From Pelobacter sp. UBA6093 (GTDB lineage: Bacteria > Desulfobacterota > Desulfuromonadia > Desulfuromonadales > Syntrophotaleaceae): 64,000 nucleotides of DNA. The notes under the pieces were generated by a model that worked only from the letters and a program-made list of their open reading frames with translations, had not been told where the DNA came from and made no database searches. The DNA is taken from positions 136,027-200,026 of the forward strand of contig DIWZ01000006.1 in the NCBI GenBank assembly GCA_002435955.1, in the 5' to 3' direction. A program made the position numbers and the translations under genes. Below, one piece after another: positions 1 to 9,121 of this stretch. Numbering within the stretch: position 1 is the first letter of the stretch; each line of letters starts with the position of its first letter.

Positions 1-1835
1 TTGCAGTTGACCATGATGGTCTCATACCCGTCGGCCGCCAACGCCATGACCCCGTGTACGCAACAGTAGTCGAATTCGATACCTTGGCCAATCCGGTTGG
101 GACCACCACCCAGAATCATGATCTTCTGGCGATCCGTCGGCATGGCTTCGCATTCGGTTTCATAGGTCGAGTAGAGATACGGGGTGTGGGCAATAAATTC
201 GGCACCGCAGGTATCGACGCGTTTATAAACCGGGCGGATGCCAAAACTGATACGCAGGTGCCGTACCTCGTCCTCGGTCTTACCAAAAAGTTGAGCCAGT
301 CGACGATCGGAAAAACCGGTCTGTTTGGCTTCGAGCAGCATTTCGGGCCATTCGACGGCATCCTTGGGCAATTCCGCAAACTTGGTCAGGCGTTGTTCCA
401 TCTCAATGATCTGCTGAATCTGGAACAGGAACCAAGGATCTATGCCGGTTGCAGCGTGAATCTGGGGAATGTCCATATTGGCGCGAAAGGCATCGCCGAT
501 GTACCAGATGCGTTCCCAGTTGGGCACATGCAGCTTGGTGCTCAACAGTTCCTGCTCGGCATCGCTGAGAGGGCGACCCCACTCTTGGGGAGAACTGTAA
601 AGGCGGCTTTCAAATCCGTAGGAACCGATTTCCATCGAGCGAAGCCCCTTTTGCAGACTTTCCTTGAAGGTCCGCCCGATGGACATGGCTTCGCCAACAG
701 ATTTCATCTGGGTGGTCAGGGTGCTGTCGGCCTGCGGGAATTTTTCGAAGGTAAAACGGGGAATCTTGGTGACCACATAGTCGATAGTCGGCTCAAAGGA
801 TGCGAACGTCTCCCGGGTGATATCGTTGGGAATCTCATCCAGGGTGTAGCCGACGGACAACTTGGCGGCAATTTTGGCGATAGGAAAGCCGGTGGCCTTG
901 GAGGCCAGTGCCGAAGAACGCGACACTCGCGGGTTCATCTCGATAACTGCCAGACGACCATCAACCGGGTTGATGCCGAACTGAATATTGGAGCCGCCGG
1001 TATCGACACCGATCTCACGGATGATCTTGATGGAGGCATTGCGCAGGATCTGGTATTCCTTGTCGGTCAAAGTCTGCGCTGGAGCCACGGTAATGGAGTC
1101 GCCGGTATGAACCCCCATGGCATCGAAGTTTTCAATGGAGCAGATGATGACCACATTGTCGGCCTTGTCGCGCATGACCTCGAGTTCGAACTCTTTCCAG
1201 CCGATGATCGATTCTTCGATCAGAATTTCATTGGTTGGTGACGCATCGATGCCGGCCAGAGCCATGGCTTCATATTCTTCGCGGTTGTAAGCGATGCCGC
1301 CACCGCTGCCACCCATGGTGAAGGAAGGCCGAATAATGGCGGGATATCCGACGGATTCGATGATTTTCATGGCTTCTTCGTAACTGTGCGCCAGACCGGA
1401 GCGCGGCACATCAACGCCGATTTTGGCCATGGCTTGTTTAAACAGTGTACGGTCTTCAGCCTTTTCGATAGCCTCCAGGCTGGCGCCGATCAGTTCGACA
1501 CCGTAGCGTTCCAATACACCACTTTTAGCTACCGCAACGGCAGTGTTCAGTGCGGTCTGGCCGCCAAGCGTGGGCAGGATGGCGTCGGGGCGCTCTTTTT
1601 CGATGATTTTTTCAAGGACTTCCGGGGTCACCGGCTCCACATAGGTCCGATCGGCGGTTTCCGGGTCGGTCATGATGGTGGCCGGATTGGAGTTCAGCAG
1701 GATAACGGTATAGCCTTCTTCCTTGAGCGCCTTGCAAGCCTGGGTCCCTGAATAATCGAATTCGCAGGCTTGGCCGATGATAATGGGCCCGGCGCCAATA
1801 ATCAGAATTTTCTGAATATCTGTTCTTTTGGGCAT
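1..1835 (-). CDS. carB: Carbamoyl-phosphate synthase large subunit (partial)
   Basis: Makes carbamoyl phosphate from bicarbonate, two ATP and the ammonia delivered by CarA. Only the N-terminal 611 or so residues are present; the frame stays open off the left edge. The protein begins MPKRTDIQKILIIGAGP, the family's usual start, followed by the first ATP-grasp half. The second synthetase half opens near residue 570 with ILGGGPNRIGQGIEFDY. The ATG at 1835 has a GAAGGA ribosome site a few bases upstream. It is the last visible gene of the pyrR-pyrB-pyrC-carA-carB operon, 81 bp after carA. The full-length family has about 1,070 residues, so roughly 460 should lie outside. No frameshift is seen. 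Confidence 0.97.
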   Translation of the reverse strand, partial: MPKRTDIQKILIIGAGPIIIGQACEFDYSGTQACKALKEEGYTVILLNSNPATIMTDPETADRTYVEPVTPEVLEKIIEKERPDAILPTLGGQTALNTAVAVAKSGVLERYGVELIGASLEAIEKAEDRTLFKQAMAKIGVDVPRSGLAHSYEEAMKIIESVGYPAIIRPSFTMGGSGGGIAYNREEYEAMALAGIDASPTNEILIEESIIGWKEFELEVMRDKADNVVIICSIENFDAMGVHTGDSITVAPAQTLTDKEYQILRNASIKIIREIGVDTGGSNIQFGINPVDGRLAVIEMNPRVSRSSALASKATGFPIAKIAAKLSVGYTLDEIPNDITRETFASFEPTIDYVVTKIPRFTFEKFPQADSTLTTQMKSVGEAMSIGRTFKESLQKGLRSMEIGSYGFESRLYSSPQEWGRPLSDAEQELLSTKLHVPNWERIWYIGDAFRANMDIPQIHAATGIDPWFLFQIQQIIEMEQRLTKFAELPKDAVEWPEMLLEAKQTGFSDRRLAQLFGKTEDEVRHLRISFGIRPVYKRVDTCGAEFIAHTPYLYSTYETECEAMPTDRQKIMILGGGPNRIGQGIEFDYCCVHGVMALAADGYETIMVNC

Positions 1836-1916
1836 TGTTTTTCCTTCACTATTTTTGAAGCCCCGAAGGGCGGCAATATTTTTTCAGGAGCTGAAAATAT
1901 CCTTCAGCGGGCCTTG

Positions 1917-3044
1917 TCAGATCCGGCTTTTGCGGTGCTTGTCCATCATTGTGGCAAAGCGGTCAAACAGGTAGCGCGCATCGTGCGGACCGGGGGATGC
2001 TTCCGGATGGTACTGTACGGAAAAAGCCGGAACCTTGCAATGCTCCAACCCTTCAATCGTATTGTCGTTGAGATTGATATGCGTCAATACGGCCGAATCC
2101 TTGATGCCATCACCGTCCACTGCAAATCCATGGTTCTGCGAGGTTATCTCGACCTGCCCTTCGCTTTTGCGCTGCACCGGCTGGTTGCCGCCGCGATGGC
2201 CGAATTTCAGTTTGTAGGTGCGGCCGCCAAGAGCCAGGGCCAGGAGTTGATGGCCGAGACAGATGCCGAAAATAGGCACTTTGCCGAGCAGTTGGCGAAT
2301 GTTTTCCTGGGCGTAAACAACCGGTTCGGGGTCCCCTGGGCCGTTGCTGAGGAATACGCCATCGGGATTCATGGCCAGAACCTCCTCAGCCGGTGTGGAG
2401 GCGGGAACCACCGTCACATCGCACCCGATGCCCACCAGGTTGCGGAGGATGTTACGCTTGATACCAAAATCGTAGGCCACCACCTTGTAACGCGAGTCGC
2501 CGGCTCGCTGGTACCCTTCCCCGAGTTTCCAGGGTCCTTCGGTCCAGTGGTAGGGTTTTTTGCAGGTTACCTCCTGCACCAGATCACGCCCTACGATAGA
2601 CAGAGCCTTGCGCGCTTTTTCAACCAGGGACGCGGGGTCCAGATCCAGGGACGAGATGATGCCGGTCTGGGCGCCATTGTCGCGAATGTGTCGCACGAGG
2701 GCGCGGGTATCGATCCCCTGGAGGCCGACGATACCATTTTTCTCCAGATACTCATCGAGGGTTGTCGTGCTGCGCCAGTTGCTGGGGTAAGGGCAGGCCT
2801 CCTTGACTATGAAACCGGACAGATGCGGACGGCCTGATTCAATATCCTCGGGGTTGATCCCGCAGTTTCCGATCAAAGGATAGGTCATGGTCACGATCTC
2901 ACCACAATAGGAGGGATCGGTCAGGATTTCCTGGTAACCGGTCATGCTGGTATTGAAAACCACTTCGCCGGTTACTTCCCCGCGAGCGCCGAATGCTTTG
3001 CCGATAAAAACCCTGCCGTCGGCGAGGGCTAGAATTGCTTTCAT
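1917..3044 (-). CDS. carA: Carbamoyl-phosphate synthase small (glutaminase) subunit
   Basis: Hydrolyses glutamine and channels ammonia to CarB. At 375 aa it has the normal family length. The N-terminal half is the CPSase small-chain domain (GYQEILTDPSYCGEIV). The C-terminal half is a class I glutamine amidotransferase with the nucleophile in GICLGHQLLALALGG and the His/Glu pair in YHPEASPGPHD. It starts at an ATG (3044) and sits 100 bp after pyrC, a gap that holds a GC-rich hairpin (about 3104-3131). Control is expected through the PyrR attenuator at the operon head. Confidence 0.97.
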   Translation of the reverse strand: MKAILALADGRVFIGKAFGARGEVTGEVVFNTSMTGYQEILTDPSYCGEIVTMTYPLIGNCGINPEDIESGRPHLSGFIVKEACPYPSNWRSTTTLDEYLEKNGIVGLQGIDTRALVRHIRDNGAQTGIISSLDLDPASLVEKARKALSIVGRDLVQEVTCKKPYHWTEGPWKLGEGYQRAGDSRYKVVAYDFGIKRNILRNLVGIGCDVTVVPASTPAEEVLAMNPDGVFLSNGPGDPEPVVYAQENIRQLLGKVPIFGICLGHQLLALALGGRTYKLKFGHRGGNQPVQRKSEGQVEITSQNHGFAVDGDGIKDSAVLTHINLNDNTIEGLEHCKVPAFSVQYHPEASPGPHDARYLFDRFATMMDKHRKSRI

Positions 3045-3103
3045 GGGGCCTTACTCCTTACAGATCTAAGATACTATCAATTCTGTCGAATCTTGATGCA
3101 GGT

Positions 3104-3131
3104 GGCGGCGCTGCCTTTCGGAAGCGCCGCC
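3104..3131 (-). other. GC-rich hairpin in the pyrC-carA gap
   Basis: GGCGGCGCT (3104-3112) and AGCGCCGCC (3123-3131) can pair as a 9-bp stem. No T-run follows on the minus strand, so it is not a standard terminator. It may stabilise or process the mRNA between pyrC and carA; that is inference only. Confidence 0.4.
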
Positions 3132-3144
3132 CAGTTTCATTTTA

Positions 3145-4419
3145 TCACGATCGTCGATAAATTATGCGACCATCGACGATCGTGAAGACGGCCAGACCTT
3201 TAAGTTTCCAGCCGCTAAAAGGTGTATTGCTACTGCGCGATTGCCCCGCTTCCGGATCCATGGTCCATTTGGCTTCCGGATCGATGATCGTTACGTCGGC
3301 CGGGCGACCAACCTCCAGGGTGCCGCCAGGTAAGCTCAAGGCCTGGGCAGGACCGATAGTCAGGCAGGCAATGGCTTCGGACAGGGACAATATCCCCTCT
3401 TCCACCAGCCGCAGGGTTAGCGGCAGCGCCGTTTCAAGCCCGATGATGCCGTTGCTCGCCAGGTTGAATTCGACGTTCTTTTCATCAAAATGATGGGGCG
3501 CATGGTCGGTGGCAATAACGCTGAGAGTGCCATCGGCCAAACCGGCGCGAATGGCATCAAGATCATCGCTTGAGCGAAGCGGCGGATTCATCTTGGCCTG
3601 GGTGTTGTAACCGCGCACGGCATCTTCGGTGAGCGTGAAGTAATGGGGGGCAGTTTCGGCGGTAACGCGAACGCCCCTGGCTTTTGCTGCCCGAATGATG
3701 TCAACGGCACCGCGCGTCGAAACATGGGCCACATGCAAACGCGCGCCAGTGTATTCTGCGAGCAGCACGTCACGCGACACCGCGGCGACTTCGGCAACCC
3801 AGGGGATGCCGCGAAGACCCAGCTCGGTGGCGACAAAACCATCGTTCATAACACCGTCGCCAACCAAGGTAAGATCCTCGGCGTGGCTGATAAGAGGCAG
3901 GTCGAAAGAGCGGGCATATTCAAGTGCGCGGCGCATGATCTCGCCATTGACGACAGGTCGACCATCATCGGTAGCCGCAACGCAACCGGCACTTTTCATG
4001 TCCCCCATTTCGGCAAGAGACTCACCTTTTAAACCTTTGGTGATGGCCCCGACGGGATACACCTTTGCGTGTCCCGCCTGGGCGGCCTTTTGCATGATAT
4101 ATTGCGTGGTTACCTTGTTGTCATTGACCGGAGCAGTGTTGGGCATGCAGGCCACGGCGGTAAAACCACCGGCAGCGGCGGCCCTGGTGCCCGATTCGAT
4201 ATCTTCCTTATATTCAAATCCAGGGTCGCGCAAATGCACATGGATATCGATAAGTCCAGGCACAACCAGACAACCTTCGGCGTCGATCCGTTCGGCATCT
4301 GCCGCCTCGATCCCGGCCGCAATTTTACTGATGCGATCATTTTCGATCAAGACATCGAAACTTCCGTCTATGCCATGCGCCGGGTCAAGAACCCGCCCGT
4401 TTGTAATCAGAATTTTCAT
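3145..4419 (-). CDS. pyrC: Dihydroorotase
   Basis: Cyclises carbamoyl-aspartate to dihydroorotate, step three of pyrimidine synthesis. At 424 aa it matches the class I (Gram-positive type) enzymes. The metal-binding motif DIHVHLRDPGFEYKEDI lies near residue 58, the second His cluster is LISHAEDL and LHVAHVST, and the catalytic Asp lies in VIATDHAPHH. All metal ligands expected for an active enzyme appear present, so it is not the inactive PyrC' type. The ATG at 4419 follows AGAGGGGG. A 13-bp inverted repeat (3145-3157 with 3173-3185) overlaps its last codons and stop. Confidence 0.96.
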   Translation of the reverse strand: MKILITNGRVLDPAHGIDGSFDVLIENDRISKIAAGIEAADAERIDAEGCLVVPGLIDIHVHLRDPGFEYKEDIESGTRAAAAGGFTAVACMPNTAPVNDNKVTTQYIMQKAAQAGHAKVYPVGAITKGLKGESLAEMGDMKSAGCVAATDDGRPVVNGEIMRRALEYARSFDLPLISHAEDLTLVGDGVMNDGFVATELGLRGIPWVAEVAAVSRDVLLAEYTGARLHVAHVSTRGAVDIIRAAKARGVRVTAETAPHYFTLTEDAVRGYNTQAKMNPPLRSSDDLDAIRAGLADGTLSVIATDHAPHHFDEKNVEFNLASNGIIGLETALPLTLRLVEEGILSLSEAIACLTIGPAQALSLPGGTLEVGRPADVTIIDPEAKWTMDPEAGQSRSSNTPFSGWKLKGLAVFTIVDGRIIYRRS

Positions 4420-4445
4420 TATTCCCCCTCTTCGAGCACGAGTGC

Positions 4446-5387
4446 TTACTGGGCCGACTGTTCGAGTTTGTCACCGCCGGAGATCAGGTAAAGTAGAGCC
4501 ATGCGTATTGCAACGCCGTTTTCAACCTGTTCGAGAATGACATTTTGAGGTCCGTCGGCAACCGACGAGGAGATCTCGACTCCGCGGTTCATCGGCCCGG
4601 GATGCATGACGATAGCGTCAGGTTTTGCCAACTTCAATCTTTCGGCATTGAGGCCATAAAACATGGCATATTCCCGCAAGGATGGCAGCATGGTCTTGCC
4701 CTGCCGTTCCTGTTGAATTCGCAAAGTCATGACGACATCGGCACCGCTGACAGCATCCTCGATGCGATTAAAAACCTTCGCTCCAAGACGTTCGATTCCT
4801 GGTGGGAGCATGGTGCCAGGGCCGCACAACCTGACCTGGGCACCGAGCTTGACAAGAGCATAGACATTGGAACGAGCCACCCGGCTATGCGTGATATCCC
4901 CGATGATGGCTACGATAAGGCCTTCGATACGGCCTTTTTCCTGGCGCATCGTGAGGATATCAAGAAGCGCCTGACTGGGATGCTCATGAGCGCCGTCACC
5001 GGCGTTGATGACGGAAAAATTGCAGCGCTCGGCCAAGTAATGGGGAGCACCTGAGCATGAATGCCGCATGACGATGATGTCGGGCTTCATAGCTTCGAGA
5101 TTTTTGGCTGTGTCTTCCAGGGTTTCCCCCTTGACCACGGCGGAGGTCGATGCGCTGATATTGACCGTATCGGCCGACAGTCGTTTTCCCGCGATTTCAA
5201 AGGAGGTGCGGGTGCGGGTACTGGCCTCGAAAAAGACGTTGATAACCGTCTTTCCGCGTAGGGTGGGTACCTTTTTAATCGGCCTCAGGCTGATTTCCTT
5301 GAAACTTTCGGCGGTGTCCAGAATGAGGGTTATATCCTCTGGGGACAACTGCTCGATACCAAGAATATGCTTGTGATTAAACGCCAT
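4446..5387 (-). CDS. pyrB: Aspartate carbamoyltransferase catalytic subunit
   Basis: Condenses carbamoyl phosphate with aspartate. The 313-aa protein carries the carbamoyl-phosphate loop FEASTRTRTSFEIAGKRL (about residues 54-71), the HPSQALLDILTM segment and the C-terminal MHPGPMNRGVEI substrate loop. No pyrI regulatory-chain gene is nearby. In PyrR-controlled operons the enzyme is usually unregulated, which fits. GGGAG precedes the ATG at 5387. It lies 26 bp upstream of pyrC and 87 bp downstream of pyrR. Confidence 0.97.
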   Translation of the reverse strand: MAFNHKHILGIEQLSPEDITLILDTAESFKEISLRPIKKVPTLRGKTVINVFFEASTRTRTSFEIAGKRLSADTVNISASTSAVVKGETLEDTAKNLEAMKPDIIVMRHSCSGAPHYLAERCNFSVINAGDGAHEHPSQALLDILTMRQEKGRIEGLIVAIIGDITHSRVARSNVYALVKLGAQVRLCGPGTMLPPGIERLGAKVFNRIEDAVSGADVVMTLRIQQERQGKTMLPSLREYAMFYGLNAERLKLAKPDAIVMHPGPMNRGVEISSSVADGPQNVILEQVENGVAIRMALLYLISGGDKLEQSAQ

Positions 5388-5474
5388 GCCGCATCTCCCG
5401 TTGTCATAAAAAGCTTTAAAATAAATACCTTTGGCCCTGAATGTTAAACCTTCTTTGCAGGTTTATAAAGGTCG

Positions 5475-6011
5475 TTACGGCTTGCTCAGGCAGACTTCAA
5501 CGGGAAGTTGCCGATCGTCGAAACGGACCATGACCTGTTCGCTCGAAGCGGTGGGAACGTTGCGTCCAACAAAATCAGGACGGATAGGCAATTCCCTGTG
5601 CCCGCGGTCGATCAGAACGGCCAACTGGATGTTCTGAGGTCGTCCAATATCCATCAGGGCATCCATTGCGGCGCGAATGGTTCGTCCGGTGAAAAGGACA
5701 TCATCCACCAGAATAATACGTTTGCCGTCAAGGGGGAACGGAATGTCGGTTTTACCAACGGGCAGGCTGCCGCGCGAGGCAAGGTCGTCCCGGTACATGG
5801 TGATGTCGACGGTCCCCAGAGGGACGGTGACACCCTCAATATCCTGCAATCGTTTTTGCAGATACAGGGCCAAATGATCGCCACCGGTGCGGATCCCGAC
5901 CAGGGCCACATTTTCGGTGCCGTGGTTATGCTCCAGAATTTCATGGGCGATGCGCGTCAAGGCCCGGCTTATGGCCGCTTCATCCAGAATGATGGTTTCA
6001 CTTTTTCCCAT
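5475..6011 (-). CDS. pyrR: Bifunctional pyr operon attenuator / uracil phosphoribosyltransferase
   Basis: Binds the pyr leader RNA when UMP is high and favours termination; it also has uracil phosphoribosyltransferase activity. The 178-aa protein has the PRPP-binding signature ILVDDVLFTGRTIRAAMDAL near residues 98-117 and the N-terminal PyrR core (LVGIRTGGDHLA). It is the first gene of the operon it regulates. Its own leader contains a matching RNA-binding sequence (6121-6136) and a terminator (6036-6071). Length and motifs are normal for PyrR. Confidence 0.97.
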   Translation of the reverse strand: MGKSETIILDEAAISRALTRIAHEILEHNHGTENVALVGIRTGGDHLALYLQKRLQDIEGVTVPLGTVDITMYRDDLASRGSLPVGKTDIPFPLDGKRIILVDDVLFTGRTIRAAMDALMDIGRPQNIQLAVLIDRGHRELPIRPDFVGRNVPTASSEQVMVRFDDRQLPVEVCLSKP

Positions 6012-6035
6012 TCGTTAACCCCCCGGATTCTAGGC

Positions 6036-6071
6036 AAAAAAAAGGTATCCTCTCTTTCGGGAGAAGATACC
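6036..6071 (-). terminator. pyr leader intrinsic terminator (attenuator)
   Basis: Read on the minus strand, an 11-bp stem (GGTATCTTCTC with GAGAGGATACC, one G-U pair) closes a short loop and is followed by eight T residues. It stands between the pyr promoter and pyrR, downstream of the PyrR-binding sequence, which is the layout of a PyrR attenuator. Confidence 0.92.
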
Positions 6072-6120
6072 CGGACGTCACTGACCTGCTTTTATGTTTA
6101 ATCCTTATGATCACCCTTGC

Positions 6121-6136
6121 TAACCTCTCTGGATTA
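6121..6136 (-). promoter_or_regulatory. PyrR-binding loop in the pyr leader RNA
   Basis: The minus strand reads AATCCAGAGAGGTTA, close to the known PyrR anti-antiterminator loop consensus ARUCCNGNGAGGYU, and continues GCAAGG as in classical leaders. With the terminator 50 bp downstream it forms a standard UMP-responsive attenuation switch. Confidence 0.92.
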
Positions 6137-6176
6137 ACTTAAAAGGCCTCATGACCGTCATCGATAAATTCGCAAA

Positions 6177-6205
6177 ATTATACAGAGAGCAAATATCCTT
6201 GTCAA
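6177..6205 (-). promoter_or_regulatory. Consensus sigma-70 promoter of the pyr operon
   Basis: On the minus strand TTGACA (6200-6205) is separated by exactly 17 bp from TATAAT (6177-6182), a perfect match to both hexamers. The predicted start near 6170 gives a leader of about 160 nt that holds the PyrR site and terminator. A very strong promoter fits control by attenuation. Confidence 0.9.
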
Positions 6206-6233
6206 ATTAAATTCACATCCGCATCAATAGTGT

Positions 6234-6893
6234 CTATTCGATGGTCCGGCCCAGTCGGTCCCAGCGCGGACGGTTTTTTGTCGAGTCCCAGGACCAGTAT
6301 TTTATGAACGCAAGGCCTTTGATTTGGGCTTTATCGACAAACCCCCAGAACCGACTGTCGAAAGAGCGATCCCGGTTATCCCCCATGACAAAATATTGCT
6401 CCTGCGGCACCTGTATCGGAGGCATATTGTCACGGCTTGTTTCTTCGCTGAAAGAAGGGCCTTTGTGGACTTCCTGCGGAATAACCAACGCCTCGTTGTT
6501 GATATAGACTACCTTATCGCGAATTTCAACGATATCCCCGGGGACACCGATGACACGCTTGATGAAATCCCTGCGTTTGTAAAACGGCAGTTCGGTATCC
6601 AGCGGAAACTCAAAAACGATGACATCTCCGCGCTGCGGATTGCGCAGGATCAGGAACCGATCATCGGACCAGGGCACCTGTGAGCCGTAAATAAACTTGT
6701 TTACGAGGAGGTGGTCGCCGATCAGTAGGGTGTCTTCCATCGATCCCGAAGGAATTTTGAAGGCCTGGAACAGAAAGGTTCTGATAATAAGGGCCAGGAT
6801 CAAGGCAACCCCGATTGCCTCCCCCCATTCCCGGTACCATGGCTTGCCGCTTTTCTTTTGAAGCAATGCGTTGGAAGGGTCTTGTTTGGGCAT
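6234..6893 (-). CDS. lepB: Signal peptidase I
   Basis: Membrane serine/lysine protease that removes signal peptides from exported proteins. One N-terminal membrane segment (GVALILALIIRTFLFQAF) precedes the catalytic Ser motif SGSMEDTLLIGDHLLVNKF, the catalytic Lys in RDFIKRVIGVPGD and the box GDNRDRSFDSRFWG. I chose the ATG at 6893 (MPKQDPSN), which has AAGGA nine bases upstream. An earlier ATG at 6902 overlaps the lepA stop as ATGA but lies too close to the ribosome site. It is transcribed with lepA. Confidence 0.95.
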   Translation of the reverse strand: MPKQDPSNALLQKKSGKPWYREWGEAIGVALILALIIRTFLFQAFKIPSGSMEDTLLIGDHLLVNKFIYGSQVPWSDDRFLILRNPQRGDVIVFEFPLDTELPFYKRRDFIKRVIGVPGDIVEIRDKVVYINNEALVIPQEVHKGPSFSEETSRDNMPPIQVPQEQYFVMGDNRDRSFDSRFWGFVDKAQIKGLAFIKYWSWDSTKNRPRWDRLGRTIE

Positions 6894-6898
6894 GAATG

Positions 6899-8698
6899 TC
6901 ATTCCTTTACTTTAAGAATGGCAAGGAAGGCTTCTTGCGGCAGTTCGACGTTGCCGACCTGCTTCATGCGCTTCTTGCCTTCTTTTTGCTTCTCCAGAAG
7001 TTTTCGTTTACGGGTGATGTCGCCACCGTAGCATTTGGCGGTTACATCTTTACGTAAAGCCTTGACGGTGGCACGAGCCACGACCTTATTCCCGATGGCA
7101 GCCTGAACGGCGACTTCGAATTGCTGACGCGGTATGAATTCCTTCATTCTTTCGACCAGATCCCGGCCGCGCAATTGGGATTTATCCCGATGCACAATGA
7201 GGGACAGGGCGTCGACCGTTTCTCCATTAATCAGGATATTCAGTCGCACGAGTTCACTGGGGCGATAATCGAGGAAGTCATAATCCAGAGAGGCATATCC
7301 GCGACTGACCGTCTTGAGGCGATCGTAAAAATCGAGAACGATTTCGTTGAGAGGCAATTCGTAGACAACCATCACCCGATTGGAGGTAAGGTATTTGATC
7401 TCACGCTGAATGCCGCGCTTTTCTTCGCATAGCGCAAGCACGCCGCCGACGTATTCATTCGGAACATGAACCGCCGCCACAATGAATGGTTCCAGAATGT
7501 GGTCGATGTACTGTACATCGGGCAACTTGTTGGCGCTGTCGACAATCAACTCTTCACCTTTGGTGGTGATGACCCGGTAGCGAACGGTTGGAGCCGTGGT
7601 GATCAACTCCATGTTGAATTCGCGCTCAAGTCGCTCCTGAATGATCTCCATGTGAAGCAGGCCGAGAAAGCCGCAACGGAAACCGAATCCCAACGCGAGG
7701 GAGTTTTCAGGTTCGAAAGAAAAGGACGAGTCGTTCAGGCGCAACTTTTCCATGGCATCGCGCAAGGCATCATATTCCCCGCTGTCGATGGGATACAGCC
7801 CGGAATAGACCATCGGCTTGACTTCTTTGAAGCCTTCAAGAGGGGTTTCTGCAGGTTTGTGAAAATGAGTGACGGTGTCGCCGACTTTGGCATCCTGCAG
7901 CACTTTGATGCCGGCAATGACAAAACCGACCTCCCCTGCCGCCATCTCGGGGAATTCCACGGGATGGGGACTGAAGGCACCGATCTTGAGTACTTCATGG
8001 CTGCGTCCGCTGGCCATAAGCTTGATCTTGTCGCCTTTTTTGAGGGTGCCCTCAAAAATGCGAACCAGCATGATGACGCCCTGGTAGGAGTCATACCAGG
8101 AATCGAAAATCAAGGCTTTCAACGGTGCCTCGGCATCACCCGCCGGTGGTGGGATCTTGGCGACGATGGCTTCCAGGATTTCGTGAATCCCGATCCCTTC
8201 CTTGGCGCTGGCCTCGACGGCATCGGAAGCGTCCAGGCCGATGATTTCCTCGATTTCCTGTTTGATACGAGCAGGTTCGGCACCTGGAAGATCGATCTTG
8301 TTAAGCACAGGAAATACTTCAAGATTTTGGTCGATGGCCAGGTAGACGTTGGCCAGAGTCTGGGCCTCAACGCCCTGGGATGCGTCGACCACCAGCAGTC
8401 CACCTTCGCAGGCAGCCAGCGAACGGCTGACCTCATAGCTGAAATCGACATGACCGGGGGTGTCGATGAGATTGAGAACGTAGTCCTTACCGTCATCCGC
8501 ATGGTATTTCAGACGTACGGCCTGGGCCTTGATGGTAATGCCACGCTCTCTCTCCAGATCGAGCTTATCGAGAAACTGATTAGTCTTCTCACGGTCGGTG
8601 AGCGCCCCGGTGGTCTCCAGGAGGCGATCCGCCAGGGTCGATTTACCGTGATCAATATGCGCGATAATGGAAAAATTTCGAATCCTGCTACGGTCCAT
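6899..8698 (-). CDS. lepA: Elongation factor 4 (LepA), ribosomal back-translocase GTPase
   Basis: Translation factor GTPase. From the chosen start (MDRSRIRNFSIIAHIDHGKS, ATG at 8698) it has 599 aa, the usual LepA length. G1 is AHIDHGKST, G3 is DTPGHVDF and G4 is NKID. The C-terminal LepA-specific domain ends with VTAKCYGGDITRKRKLLEKQ, diagnostic against EF-G and BipA. The frame is open about 70 codons further upstream, but those residues do not look like LepA. It lies just upstream of lepB, a common pair in bacteria. Confidence 0.97.
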   Translation of the reverse strand: MDRSRIRNFSIIAHIDHGKSTLADRLLETTGALTDREKTNQFLDKLDLERERGITIKAQAVRLKYHADDGKDYVLNLIDTPGHVDFSYEVSRSLAACEGGLLVVDASQGVEAQTLANVYLAIDQNLEVFPVLNKIDLPGAEPARIKQEIEEIIGLDASDAVEASAKEGIGIHEILEAIVAKIPPPAGDAEAPLKALIFDSWYDSYQGVIMLVRIFEGTLKKGDKIKLMASGRSHEVLKIGAFSPHPVEFPEMAAGEVGFVIAGIKVLQDAKVGDTVTHFHKPAETPLEGFKEVKPMVYSGLYPIDSGEYDALRDAMEKLRLNDSSFSFEPENSLALGFGFRCGFLGLLHMEIIQERLEREFNMELITTAPTVRYRVITTKGEELIVDSANKLPDVQYIDHILEPFIVAAVHVPNEYVGGVLALCEEKRGIQREIKYLTSNRVMVVYELPLNEIVLDFYDRLKTVSRGYASLDYDFLDYRPSELVRLNILINGETVDALSLIVHRDKSQLRGRDLVERMKEFIPRQQFEVAVQAAIGNKVVARATVKALRKDVTAKCYGGDITRKRKLLEKQKEGKKRMKQVGNVELPQEAFLAILKVKE

Positions 8699-9121
8699 GA
8701 GGCTCTTTTCCGTGTAGTTTATGATAGATATGCGAATGGAGTAATGTACAAAACCCCCCCTTTTTTGTAAAGGGAAAAGACTATATCGCGTCATGCCGCA
8801 AAATAACTCGGAGGATTTTTCTGCCACGCACATTTTAACATTGATTCCTTGGCTTTTGGTGGATACCATTCGCCAAAGCCGGATATTATAAGGTGTACGC
8901 CTCAAAGGGCGGTCCCGACGTTGTTATCATGGCCACCACCGGGCGCTTGTCGGAGTTTGACGGGTCATAGCCGTAACTATGGGCCGAAAAGGAGCTGGGA
9001 TATGGACCACACAGCCGAATTTGCTGCCGGCTCATGGATAGTCCGACAGACCCCTCTTGCATGAAATTATTAGGTCCCCAATTTAAAGACGTCAAAGGAA
9101 AGCCCTCAAAGGAGTCCCTTT
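8699..9121. other. Intergenic region between lepA and the acyl-CoA synthetase gene
   Basis: This 423-bp divergent gap must hold both promoters, but I see no hexamer pair good enough to call. Its right part is a diverged copy of the window's palindromic repeat family (about 8946-9055). An AAGGAG ribosome site for the rightward gene lies near 9107. No RNA gene or additional coding frame is supported. Confidence 0.6.
8946..9055 (+). repeat. REP-like palindromic repeat, copy 1 (long, diverged)
   Basis: The right half (about 9012-9055, AATTTGCTGCCGGCTCATGG then ATAGTCCGACAGACCCCT) closely matches the repeat at 49002-49065. The left half (TTGTCGGAGTTT ... AACTATGGGCCG) is degenerate and carries extra sequence. 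It ends about 66 bp before the acyl-CoA synthetase start. Confidence 0.75.

Noticed and set aside
54..2837. Long plus-strand open frames over carB and carA (395 and 355 codons)
   Set aside because: Antisense to unmistakable carB and carA; no ribosome sites or family motifs.
3104..3131. The pyrC-carA hairpin as a transcription terminator
   Set aside because: No T-run follows it on the minus strand and carA-carB must be transcribed through it.
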